A DNA stretch of 64,000 bases, taken from assembly GCA_900073065.1 (NCBI GenBank), contig FJOG01000012.1:1497059-1561058 (forward strand), in the 5' to 3' direction. The notes under the pieces were generated by a model. The model had not been told where the DNA came from, made no database searches, and saw only the letters and a program-made list of their open reading frames with translations. Source of the stretch: Phialocephala subalpina. Its lineage: Eukaryota > Ascomycota > Leotiomycetes > Helotiales > Mollisiaceae. A program made the translations under genes and the position numbers. Shown one piece after another: positions 44,695 to 55,972 of this stretch; position 1 is the first letter of the stretch; every line of letters starts with the position of its first letter.

Positions 44695-47692
44695 TCACGG
44701 TATACCAGTCATAAATTGCTCATCAGGGAACCCAGGCACCCAAGGAGGTAGTCCTTTGGTCAACACGTTCTCCTGAAGTGTCTCAGCAGGCATCCAAGAC
44801 CCATCAAAATCAGAGCTGAAGGTCATCCAGAACAGATCGATAGGTAGTTGAGTATTCTGTTGTGGCCACATAGGTGTCACGTTTGGCATGTATGGGGCGG
44901 TGGGGATTCTGGAAATGTTCTGATCAGTGCGATCCGGGTAGTGCGTTGGCGGGACTGGCATTATGCTGGGGGCAACAGTGGATTGTCTGGCGGGCAGCAA
45001 GTTCGTTTGATGCGGGGCTGCATCACCTGATGTTACAGCTGTGATTGGAGTGTGGCTTCGTGATGAAATGTGTGATCCGGATCGGCTGTGCTCTTTTTCG
45101 CCGATATCTTCTCGTGTGAGAGCATATATAGAAAGAGGGTTTAGAACATGCTCTGGTGACTCTGCAGCTGGTGTGTTATGATCTATAGGTCTTGATTCCT
45201 GTTAGAATTCATTCTAGTTCTTGGAAATAGCGAGAGGCGAACTTCTCTAGTTGGATTGATCGAAGTTGGTCATCTGTAGTACATGCCCCTTCAACGACTT
45301 GTGGTCCGAGGCCAGCCTTACGTACGAGGTCTGTAGCTACAATATACTAGGTATTTGAGTGTCAGATTAGGACTTTCAACAAGATAGGTCTGCATCACTT
45401 ACGCAACGCTCAGCTGTGGCGAAAAGAGGGATCATCATTTTCAGAGACTGCATGTTGCCGCGACAGAGGGGTGTGACCTCAGACAATAGCTTCCGTTTGA
45501 AATCTGTAGTGTGTCCATATCCTTCTATACTGTAGAACAACATAGTTCGAATGCTCTCGAAAGCACATGTAGGCAGCCATGTGTCTGTCAAGGTTCGTGG
45601 GCCATGTTCGATGCATTTTGCAAATATTTGAGCGGCGCTCTTCGCGTGCTCGAAACATTTCTTTTGATACTCGATCCGGAATGACTTTTGGTCAGGTGTT
45701 AGATCTACCGTTGACCAGTTCTTGAGTAACCCCGGCAGAAGCAAGGGCATAGAGAGGCGGTAGAGATCGCAGAGCGAGATGTGGTAAGTAAAGTGCATCA
45801 GGAAGAGTGCACCAAGTTGTCCCGAGTCCTTCCGAGTGTAGATTGACGACGAATTCAGTCGGTCAGTGGATGATAGATGGCTGCTCCAGTGTCCGAATGC
45901 TGCCTCTAGCTGACAGAACTCTGTATCTGGAAGGTTTGGCGCCTGAGAGCTATCGATCGTCTTCAAGTATCTGAATTGCCGTTAGAGCACAACTTCAAGA
46001 GTTGATATAGGGTCTTACCGCAAAACTTTTTTCCGCACACCAGCCACTCGAATAAATTGAGCCATTATGCCCATGTTACTCGCCTTGGTGGACTTCAGGG
46101 TTTTCGGAATGAAGTTGAGGACCTGCCCTTCAGCCATAGTCTCGGTGATGGCTGGAATCTGCTGCAGAAAGTTCCTTTCGGTGCATGGAAGCTGGATCTT
46201 GACATCTTTGTCATCGATCAATGTTAATTGATCAACTCCACTTCCAACCCAACTATCCAGAACATAGCAGCTCCACATCAGTCGACGTCTGGACTCCCGG
46301 GCACAGCATGATAGACGACTTGAATTCTCGTTGCACAGAATATCGGTCGAGAACTCAAGATTTATCTGGAGTGCTTGGGACATTCTTGCGGCTGTTCCAC
46401 TGAGCATGAAGGCACTGGCATGATTACCAACACGAAGTTCATGATCATATAGGAGGATAGTTGCCTGCACCAAACGTCAATCAAGAGAAGTCACTCGTCA
46501 CTACTGAAACAACCTACCATCAGATTCTCAGCTGATATATGGTTGATATTCTCGAAGATCTCACGCTGAGCAACCTTCGCCCATTGATTGCCTGCTAGTA
46601 GAATGTGCTTGGAAACTAGCTGTTCATCATACGAAGGAGGCATGATTGCATAGAATCTGGAGGTGGTGAGTTAAAACTCCCATTTACAAGATCCAATTAC
46701 CTACTTTGCCCCAAGTGCACATATGACATGCAGTAGAGCACCACCATGACCTTCATTGGTCAAATCCTGGTCAAGCTTTTCCATAAACGAGGGCCGATGA
46801 ATAAATGCAAAGCAACGCAAAGGGTGCATATGGGTAAAGTAAGCATCCACAAGCTGATAGACCCGTTCCTTATTTGGGAGAGACGTGTAAAAGAGCCTGA
46901 TCTGATTATTAGTGCATCAGATGAAGATAGATACATTGAGCTCCATGACTTACCAGTGAGGCAATCGAGTATCGGCCGGGACTGTGCTGTCCCGGTCCTC
47001 GATCCGAGGTCGTCTTGGCTCGGACTCAAAGTGATCTTGAGAACTCTGGTTCGCAGATTGAACGCTGGAAGGTTTATTCTGCGCAGTCGAGCTGTATCCC
47101 TCATCTTGCAGAGGTCCATTCTCCGGACAATCTCGCGGATCTTCAATGGCATGATTGATGGGAAAGTCCGATCGTCTTTCCCGAGACTCATAGTGACACT
47201 TGAAGTCTTTGTCCTGACATCTTGTGCACGCAGGGTGGTCACCAGAGCATCTGGTTTTGCTTGAGCGGCATGGCTGGCAAGATGCTCGTAGCCTCTTCCT
47301 TTCTAGACCAGCTTCCGTTAAACCTGGATCTGCTCTTTTTGCGCTCAACTGAGATCGGATGGACTTGCTCAGGGGGCCTGAGCTGTAACCAGCACATTGA
47401 ACACCGAGGCGTCCGCAGTTCAAACAGGCTCCAGGGCTCTCATCGCATTTCACCTAGATGAGATCAACAATACGTTGGATTTTTCACGAGTTTGTGGACT
47501 GACCTTTCGAGCACGGCAGGTGATGCAACCTGTTGAAGAATATCAGTTATATTCCAAAATGTTTTGAAGATGCGTACCTGATCGTGAACGTTCCCCTTTT
47601 CTGGTATGGGTACTCGTTTCGGGTCGTTCATTTGGGTGGTCTACGGGCAGGGCCGTGGATTCCAACCCCGCGACTGCCTTCGAACTGGTCAT
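44695..47692 (-). CDS. Transcription factor with two tandem Zn2Cys6 clusters and Fungal_trans domain
   Basis: Exons: 47692-47578, 47529-47504, 47453-46954, 46896-46705, 46656-46518, 46464-46019, 45970-45403, 45346-45326 (or to 45299) and 45198-44695, about 836-845 residues. The last intron's donor is uncertain (GTACGT or GTCGTT). The first cluster, split by an intron, is Cys40, 43, 50, 57, 60, 67 (CITCRARK-VKC...C..C). The second is Cys106, 109, 116, 123, 126, 133 (CQPCRSSKTRC...C..C). A linker of about 38 residues lies between them. The middle region has YQLVDAYFTHMHPLRCFAFI and the Fungal_trans core (RRRLMWSCYVLDSWVG). Two intact clusters in one chain are uncommon. It probably acts in the nucleus on nearby sugar-use genes. 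It is tail to tail with the GH79 gene and 0.5 kb from a transporter relic. Confidence 0.85.
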
Positions 47693-48173
47693 TTTCGGGT
47701 ATTCTTTCCTGGTGGTCGGCCGCAGCAGTGGTGGTTTCTTAGAAACACGAGGTCTAGGTCCCCATCACGCTATAATTTTGAGCTCGCCGGTTGATATTTC
47801 GATGGAGACTAGAATCAATTCGATACGAGATGCGATGAGGTTCTTGGACGTTCAGATATGTAGGAGTGAAGGATGATGTCGCCACAAGGATTTTTGCCGA
47901 CGTTTGCCGAAGCGAGATCCGAAGCGAGACCCCGCATTTCAAAAGGGGGCCATGATCCACCCGTTTCTGAATGTGCTTCACGTACAATATTTACGGGAGA
48001 TGTTTTGGTCAAGTTTAGTCAAGTCCTGAGCTTTGTTATGGTTGAAGAAGTTTTATAGAAATAATGAATAGCGCTTCGTCCAAATACTTGGCTTGCGGAA
48101 GTCGCTAGGAACTCTATTATCTTCACTCTTTTTCTCATCAAGCTTTTGTAGCATCCATTGCCTCACTATCAAC
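47693..48173. promoter_or_regulatory. Divergent promoter region between the regulator and the transporter relic
   Basis: No coding signal. It separates two start codons that face away from each other, so a regulator acting here could control both. Confidence 0.4.
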
Positions 48174-50037
48174 ATGGCAAAATTTCAACTCAGCAACCTC
48201 TATGTGATATGTACCCTTGCGACAATTGGTGGATTGATCCAAGGGTTTGACACCTCTAGTACGTCAGCAATCATAGGGACAGACCAAGTGCTCTCAAAAC
48301 ACCTGGTTGAGACCATCACTTCTGATCATATCAGCACAAAACTTATTTCCATCATCCAATTTGGGTAATACAAAGTAGAACCACTGCAAGCAGGGCTGGT
48401 AGCTCTATCCTCGGCTCTATGTTCTCTGCTTTTACAAGTGATAGATTCAGGCGAAGAGACTCTCTCATCGTCGCTTGCTTAGTATGGCTCACGGGTTCCA
48501 CGATCATGACTGCAGTGCAGAATAGTGCAATGCTGGCTGTAGCGCGTATTATCAATGGCTTCGCCGTTGGAATGCTGACAAGTCAAGGGTAAGCATCCCA
48601 TTCTTATGCATCTAACTGTATTTTCATTGACCTGGAGCTTGAAGCCCGATCTTCACCGCTGAGATCAGTCCTGCTTTTCTACGTGGGCGTCTCATATCTT
48701 TACCGCAATGGGTGATCACTTGGGGAGTACGCTCCAAGTTTGAAAGCACGTTGGATTGAATGCTGATCACTTTCCAGATTCTGATTATGTACTTTGTCTC
48801 GTACGGCACATCCTTCGTCAGAAGCAGCGCCTCATTTCGTCTGCCATGGGCTCTTCAGAAGATCCCAGCTCTCATCCTGATGACGCTTTTGCCTTCATGC
48901 CTCACTCACCGCGATGGCTCACAAGTAAGGAACGGTGGGAAGAAGCAACAAAAGTATTTGCTAGGCTACGTGCAAAGGGAACAAAATGGACCCTCTTGTC
49001 GTTGCTGAAATTAAGCAGATCAGAGACACTGTCCGGTTGGTAAAACAAATAGAACGCCCTACTTTTTTGTTTCAAAGTCTGACCAGCTATTTTAGTCTCG
49101 ACGCGCAATTCAAGAATGTTTCTTGGTTCGAACTTTTTAGAAACGAAAACATCATTCGTACGACCTGCACCATCTTCTCCCACATTTGAAGACAAGATAC
49201 GGGCACCAATGCAATAATGTACTACACTATATACATCTTCTAGATGGCTGGTCTAGCCGGAAACAACACATTGCTCTCAGCGTCTATTCAATATATCAAC
49301 GCCGCGATGACAGTTCCTGCTCTGTTGTTCATGGCTCGATGTTCCTGAAGGAGAGTCATGCTTTCAGGATCTCTCGTCATAGCCGTATTGCTCTTCACTG
49401 AAGGCGCAGTGATGGCGTCGTGTGGCCACCCTGTACCTAGAGGATTGAATGGAGTCTCTACCATGACTTGGGTTGTCTATAATGCTCCTGCTTCGAAGGC
49501 AATTATTGCATGCTCGTACTTGTTCATTGCAACCTATGCACCAACTTGGGGCTAAGCCACTCCAAAATCTGCCCCAAAGGACATTACTTATGCGTTCATC
49601 TAGGCCTGTTGGATGGATGTATTCACCCGAAATCACGCCCCTTTACATTCGCAGCAAGACTTGCTCACTCGCAACATTCTTTAATTGGTCGATGAAGTTT
49701 TCTCTCACTTTCCTCACGCCTCCCGGGTTTTAAAACATCTAATGGAAGGTATGACTGCTCCCAAAGATCCCACATCAACGTCGCAATCACTGATTAGATG
49801 TACATGATCTTCGGTATCTTCTGCCTCTGCGCGATGGTCCGTGTATATTTCCTCTTCCCTAAATGTTGTGGTAAGACAATCGAGGAAATGGACGACGCCT
49901 TCAAACAGGGTATCCGGGCGTTCAAAGCCAAGAATCAAGGCAGCAAGCTCGATGCAGATGTGAAATTAGTGGAAGAAGCCCTTGACATGGAGAGAAACGT
50001 TGACATTCATCACTTCAAAGAGAAGGAAGTCGCATAA
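48174..50037 (+). pseudogene. Sugar transporter (MFS, PF00083 type) pseudogene
   Basis: ATG at 48174 opens MAKFQLSNLYVICTLATIGG with QGFDTSSTSAIIGT, the first membrane segment of fungal hexose transporters. Further segments follow in order: RRRDSLIVACLVWLTGSTIM, VARIINGFAVGMLTSQG, SPAFLRGRLISLPQW, FRLPWALQKIPALILMTLLP. The frame must then shift to reach MPHSPRWLTSKERWEEA, and shift again to reach MDPLVVAEIKQIRDTV. Later, YYTIYIF is followed by a TAG in frame before MAGLAGNNTLLSAS; a stop in the TYAPTWG context and additional shifts follow. The C-terminus (TIEEMDDAFKQGIRAF) is recognisable to 50037. Several independent lesions show loss of function. Confidence 0.8.
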
Positions 50038-50345
50038 CTCTAGCCAAGCTAGGAACCACGCAACGCAATCGACCAATCAAATTTGTGTCCCGCTGCATCC
50101 GTTCGCATATTCTTGGCGTACTGAGGTAGGTGGCGACGTGATTTACGTCAAGACTCCAAGCGACATCCGAAGCTGAATACCAATCCCAGCAGGGCTGACA
50201 TGCAGGATTAAAGGATGATAAACTTGTTTCGATATGTTACACGGCACGAGACTAGCAGTGGGAATGTTGAACTCGAATCGTATCTTTTCAGAGCTTTGAA
50301 TCTTCTGTTGCCTTGAAGTCATTCTGTTGGCATCACGACAACAAG

Positions 50346-52223
50346 ATGGCAGTCGCAGAGGTCGATGGAGTTGCCGAGGTTGTTGGTCCTCGATCGTTAC
50401 CGCTGTTGAAAAGGTTGAAAGAGTTCACTTCGATGGTCTTGTTCATGACTTTGTAAGCTATCCTTCTCTCAATAATCTTCGAGTCAAAAACTGACAATGG
50501 TCGAAGCTATTTGGCGATCACTGCGTGGAATTATGGCTATGATGTAGGCCCTCTTCCAGAAGCCTTCGTTCGACCTGCGGATAATCTCAGGTGTCTGTAT
50601 TCTCTGGAGTACAAGCAATGACCCGTAAGTCGCTGAATTCCAATGTCCTCACTGAACATCGAACTGAGAGGTACCAGCCTTCATCGAAAGGTTCGGAGAC
50701 TACAACGCAAAAACCAAAACTTACGCCATTCCTTCCTATTTGGCATCCATCATGAACTCATTTCCTTACCTCGGAAAGCTCCTTGTCAGTTCATCCAAAA
50801 ACGAGCCAAAATCTCAACGCTGAAACGATGTGCTAGGGATGCTGGGCAGCGGCCCCAATCGCAGAGCGACTTGGTCGAAAGAAAGCAGTTCTCACCATCA
50901 CCTTCACATCCTTCGTGTAAGTTCCCCTCATTTTCAAAGGTTATTAGGAGATACTAATGGTATCACAGCGGCGTTTTGTTACAATTGACGGCAACAACGG
51001 CAGCGCAATTCACAATTGGTAGAATGCTCTGCTATGCAATGACGGGAATCTGTGTTATCGTCATGCCAGCCTTCATGGCAGAATGTGCTCCTGCGATCTT
51101 GAGGGGAATGGTGACGACGCAACTTCAGTTGCAAATTGTTGTTGCTCAACTGGTTGCTGCGGCCATCAACTACCGGACTTCGACCAGCAAGTCTGACGCG
51201 GGGTGGAGAATCTCTGTCGGTGAGTCCTTGACTTCAAACTGCTGTTTCTGAATTCTGTGTCTGATACTGTTCCAGGAATTCAATTCATTATGCCAGGTCT
51301 CCTGTTGCTTTTGTATCCGCTCATCGTTGAATCCCCTAGGTGGCTCCTTTCCCAAGGCCGTAACGACGAGGCAGCCAGTTCACTTCGAAAGCTTCGAAAG
51401 AAAAATGTATCGGACAAAGCGATCCAAGAAGAGATTGCCGTTCTGAGTCACTCTGATGGCAATGAGGGTAAAGGAACATGGAAAGAAGTCTTTAGTGGAA
51501 GCAATAGGGTACATTACCTCACCTTGTTTCTTTTTTCAACAACTAACAAGCTTCCAGCGACGAACCGGTATCACAGCCATAGTAATGGTCGGCCAACAAA
51601 TCACCGGCCAAGCATTCGTCTCTCAATACGCAGTCGTCTTCTACAAGAAACAAGGTTTCACCAACTCCTTCGAGCTTGGCATGATCATGCAAGCACTAGG
51701 TGTCATTGCCGTCATCTGCACAACATTCGTCGTTGATTCTTTCGGGCGTCGACACATCCTCCTCGGAGGTGGGGTAATTACTGCAATATTCCTGTTCATC
51801 ATGGGCTCAATGGGTACCATTTCTCATCCCACCGGCACTCAGAAGAACGTCATGGTGGCGTGCGTGATGCTTTGGTTCTTCTTCTATCTTCTCTCATGGG
51901 CTCCGATGCCATATGTCGTGCTCGGCGAAGCTTCTTCGAGGAGAGTGGTCGAGAAAACGAACAATATCGCCGTATCATTGTCCGTCCTTTCCGCCTTCCT
52001 GGTGTCGTTCACCGTTCCATATCTAATTGGAGCTGATTATGCAAATCTTGGAGGCAAAGTTGGATTCATATATGCAGGACTCGGGGTCTTGTTCACATCC
52101 TTGACTTGGTGGTTTGTGCCGGAGATGAAGGGAAGAAGTTTGGAAGAACTCGATAGAATGTTCGAGGACAGGGTGCCAACGAGGAAGTTTCGCAATGCGG
52201 AAGTGAGGCCTCTTCAGCTGTGA
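50346..52223 (+). CDS. MFS sugar transporter (hexose/alpha-glucoside type), intact
   Basis: Eight exons: 50346-50452, 50507-50543, 50591-50624, 50678-50784, 50837-50916, 50969-51219, 51276-51508, 51558-52223, giving 504 residues. Every junction keeps the frame. Features: AITAWNYGYDVSVFSGVQAM in the first membrane segment, APIAERLGRKKAVL (the RxGRK loop of motif A), GRMLCYAMTGICVIVMPAFM followed by AECAPAILRGM, SPRWLLSQGR before the central loop, TAIVMVGQQITGQAFVSQYA, then DSFGRRHILLGGG and, in the C-terminal half, FVPEMKGRSLEELDRMF. These are the fingerprints of the sugar porter family in the plasma membrane. The substrate is not predictable. It stands immediately downstream of a decayed relative with the same orientation. 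Confidence 0.88.
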
Positions 52224-54619
52224 AGACGAGGGAGGATGAGAAGTCAGCAGATCGTGACGTTAGAGAGGCGACGGAATTCAGAGGAGCAAGACGATGATGC
52301 TAGATTGATCCTATCTTAATGTTCCTTGAACATTTCTTTCTGAAAAGAATCACGAACTAAAGTGAATCAATGGAGATCTGGCTTCTTGTATCTGTTCAGA
52401 GCCTCGTGAAAAATTGCCGGAACTCTAAAGGCCCTAGGAGTTAGCGCTCAGCCCCTGGAACAAGGCGAGCAATGGCCTAGAAAACGCCGAAGTCCTAACG
52501 GACTCGCCTGGACAGAAGCCTAAACGGAGGCTGAGCGGAAGCCTAGATAGGAGCCTGAAGTGCTGGAACGGCAGCCCGGAGACTCCTTTCGCGCATGTTG
52601 CGCCATCTTAAATCTCCCTGCCCCAGCCCCAGAGGAGGTAGTTTTCGCTTTCTCTTGAGTATCACTCTATTTAAGTACTTCCTGTTGAAAGTAAGGCCAG
52701 CAGCTCCTCCAAAATTCGTGATGGCACAGTCCTCGTACAAAGCACTTGCTCGTGGAAAACGGTTGGAGGAGGTTCTGCACGTGACTAGTATCACCTGATC
52801 AGTCACCATCTTTTCGGCAGAGTCGCTTGCAAAATCAGCTTCGCCCCTTTCGCTTAAAAGTTTTTTTGTGAGTATAGACAACCTCATCTATTTTTGGTTG
52901 ATACCATACCCCCCCTTTGTTATCTCGTGTACTCCTATAGTATTTGAGTACTTTTATTAATATTAAAAATTATTATATAATATTTAATATAATGAATTTG
53001 AATTCTTTATATATTTTAATTAATATATAATAAAATAACGAATTAATTAGGGATTAATTAATATAATAATCAAAATTATTCTTATTATTATAACGTTTTT
53101 ATTATTACGTATTATTTAATTATTTAATATAAAAAATATTTTGAATTATATAATAAATTTTAAATTTTATTAGTTTACTTTTTGAAACTTTAATATTTAC
53201 GTTTATATATATATAATTATTATTATTTTTTTTCAAATTTCTTTTCCTTTTTTCTTTAAATTCTTTATATAAATATATATTTTTAAAAAATTTAAATATT
53301 ATATTATATTTAATTTATTTATATATTATTATAATAATTTTTATTATATTTATAAATTAATATAATAAAATTCTAAATTTTATAATATTATATTAAAATA
53401 TCGAAAATATTAAATAAAAATTTTTAATTAAAATTTTTTAAATATATAATTATAAAATTAATTATAATATATATAATTAAAATTAAAATTAAAATTATAA
53501 TATTTAAATTCTTATTCGAAGTACTTATAATATTTATAGTACTTAGGGCTATACTTGTTTTTTTATAGCCTTAGGCCAAGTTCGTTCTCGCTAAGCACTA
53601 GGGGCACTTTAAGTAGCCCCCGGCGGCCAGAGACTATATGCCAGTTTTGCTGTTGTTCGTGCGAGCCGTGGGCTTGCATTCTCGTATTTTTAACCCACAT
53701 TTTAAAATGTAGTAACCCTTTATAGCTAGCCTTATCACAAGCCCCTGCACTAACTTACTTTTGGGGAGTGAGGCTTTTTTGTATTGGCCTATGCTGTAAA
53801 TGTTTTGCATACCGCCTTGTGGCAGTGAAAAGAAATTATTGAGAGGTCATTGATTCATTAGTGGTAAAAGTACCGCCAAAGGCGGTTTGGCGTCCGCCAA
53901 GACCTCAGCCGCAGCCCGTATAATCGCATTCCATTAACCCTGAGATGGAGGCAAGTATCCTTAGACATCACGAGCGGTTATTTTCTGGAGAATTAATAAC
54001 TTTACAACGGGCACCTCAATTTTCGCAGTTGACTTTACATTGATCCCACGATAAAGACTACCGAGCTTTCTCCCCCGCGTGATATCTTATGGGGATGGAT
54101 TTGAATTGTCTCATTTCAGGCTTTGGTTTATCGGTGGCTGGAATATCAGCTCATCGGAAGGCTCAGCTGGCCACTGGCTTGTGACAAGGCTGCATATGTA
54201 TGTACTGTCACAATTCTCAGCTGTTGGTTTTGGGCCCCAATTCAATTCGACCGAGACTTGGCTTTACCTCTCCTATCATCACAGGTATAAATAACCGATC
54301 TCGGCCCCTGGGCCACACGGACTATTAGAAGGCTCCCGCAACTGTCCTCATATTCACATTCCTTGACATCTATTCAAAGCTGCAGTATCTCATCTCTCGA
54401 TTCTCAAACTTGCCTTTATCAAGTAGGACGGAAATTGCCAGCTCCAACTTTGAAAGGCTAGCGGCATTAAGGATCGATCCTTAACGCTGCTCCCTTTCGG
54501 TGACTGGGACCATCGAGAACAGGGCATATCCACGAAAGGTGCGTCCATTATCCTCCAATTGAAGCAGTTCCTAATCTTTGATTCTTCAGTAGGCTTCGCG
54601 ATTGATATCATCAATAGCC
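52224..54619. other. 2.4-kb gene-free region containing an AT-rich block
   Basis: From left to right: low-complexity 'cctaga/ggcct' text (52430-52560), ordinary non-coding sequence to about 52900, an extremely AT-rich stretch (52910-53530), then sequence with no supported gene up to the small membrane protein gene. Confidence 0.55.
52915..53530. repeat. AT-rich block, probably a RIP-degraded element
   Basis: Nearly all bases are A or T over some 600 bp, with abrupt borders to ordinary sequence on both sides. It has no open frame. Ascomycete repeat-induced point mutation turns C:G pairs of duplicated DNA into T:A and leaves such islands; whether a transposon preceded it cannot be seen from the sequence. 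Confidence 0.6.
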
Positions 54620-54874
54620 ATGACCGGCTTCTCTAATGGGTCCGGCTCCGGGCACGGCAATGGTAGTGGCAACGGCAGTCTCAACGGATCAAGGTTTTTT
54701 CAGTGGAAGCCAACGGAGGTTCACAACTACGAGAAGAAGACGGACAATGTTGGGGGTTTTCTGACGGGCGTCGCTGTTACGTGCACCGCTCTCGGGGTTG
54801 CTGGTGTAATTGCAAACGAAGTGGAGAAGCGTGAGAGAGCGAAGAAAAATTTCTTCCAGAAGTTGCTTGAGTGA
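54620..54874 (+). CDS. Small Gly/Asn/Ser-rich protein with one membrane segment
   Basis: 84 residues from ATG 54620. The first ~28 residues are repetitive Gly-Ser-Asn-His (SGSGHGNGSGNGSLNGS), then FFQWKPTEVHNYEKKTDNVG, one hydrophobic helix (GGFLTGVAVTCTALGVAGVI) and a Lys/Glu/Arg-rich tail (EVEKRERAKKNFFQKLLE). No similar protein comes to mind. The order (low-complexity head, helix, charged tail) suggests a membrane-anchored protein with the tail on the cytosolic side. The codon pattern and clean helix support a real gene, but the short length leaves doubt. Confidence 0.55.
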   Translation: MTGFSNGSGSGHGNGSGNGSLNGSRFFQWKPTEVHNYEKKTDNVGGFLTGVAVTCTALGVAGVIANEVEKRERAKKNFFQKLLE

Positions 54875-55972
54875 CCTCAGCTCTGCAAGAAACTGGATCG
54901 AGGATAGGTGCAACGATTTTCGAAGGAGTAATTGGGCTGCAGATTTTCTTGGCCAGGGAGTTAGAGGTGGATTAGATTGTGGTACTATCACTGTCTTTAT
55001 AAATACAAGTTTGAGGAATTATGGGAGAACAATATATGTTGAAATACTGTAACGAAGAGGCAACACCCTCAATAGTAGCGAATGCTCTTCTCCAACCATA
55101 GTACACAAATGCAACTTGTTATCAAAATTTGTGCGGCTACTCTTAACACGCTGAAATCGACTGCTTTCTAGGGTATGCAATAGAGTCGACTTATCGCAGC
55201 CATCACTGCAGAAATGACCTCGAGGATGGGTAGTTGTTGCAGGAGCTGAACAGTTTACGTAAATCCAAACTCTGAAATCTGCGGAGTCTGCAAACCAATC
55301 ACCCGGGATCCTACTTTCAATGGCCAGCTTGACGCCCAACACAGCCACCAGCCACCAGCTGCCGCAACCCTGGACGAGTTCTGCGCATCAACATCGTAAC
55401 ACTCGTGCATTGGAAGTCTGGCAAAAACGCGTTAGATTCGATTTCTATAGTAATTACCGTCTCTCATTCTAAGTAACGTTAACAAATACTCCGTGCAGAA
55501 ACGGAAATCGTTGCCACCAAGCTTGGACTACGTTGAGGGGACTCGTTGTAAGTTACTTGGCACTGAATGGGGTTATGTAATCTGAGGCTCATTTCTCCGC
55601 TTCGAACTTAATGCCTCAGGCTCTAAGGCAGTGACTACAAACAAGCTAGTCAGCGAGGTAGTGGCACGTGCTGGAGCGCACCGAAATTAACCGAGGTGGT
55701 TTGTGCTCACAATTTTTTCCTAGCTAAAGGACGACTATACCCCAAATATTTGTCTTCTATCTCAAAATGATCCTGAGTCTTTATCTTGTGGTGAAAAAGG
55801 CGCGTTGTTATGGCGACCTAATCAGGCAGAAGTTGTATTGGCTGCCTGGCGAGAGGCGAAGCAGCTCACCCCAACAACAAGAAGATATAAAAGCCTTTCT
55901 TGTGCCCTTAGTCTCTCCTTTCTCTCTCTTTCGGGCTTCTCCCATCTCAGTCGACTCAGACCAAGTACCACG
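54875..55972. other. 1.1-kb intergenic region without a supported gene
   Basis: Short frames only. The leader of the sirtuin gene (pyrimidine-rich TCTCTCTCTTTC at 55918-55933) lies at its right end. Confidence 0.5.

Noticed and set aside
52915..53530. AT-rich block as a replication origin, centromere piece or mitochondrial insertion
   Set aside because: Too short and without any gene or repeat structure that would support these; RIP residue is simpler.
54079..54294. 71-codon frame after the AT-rich block
   Set aside because: No recognisable feature and no supporting splice or promoter context.
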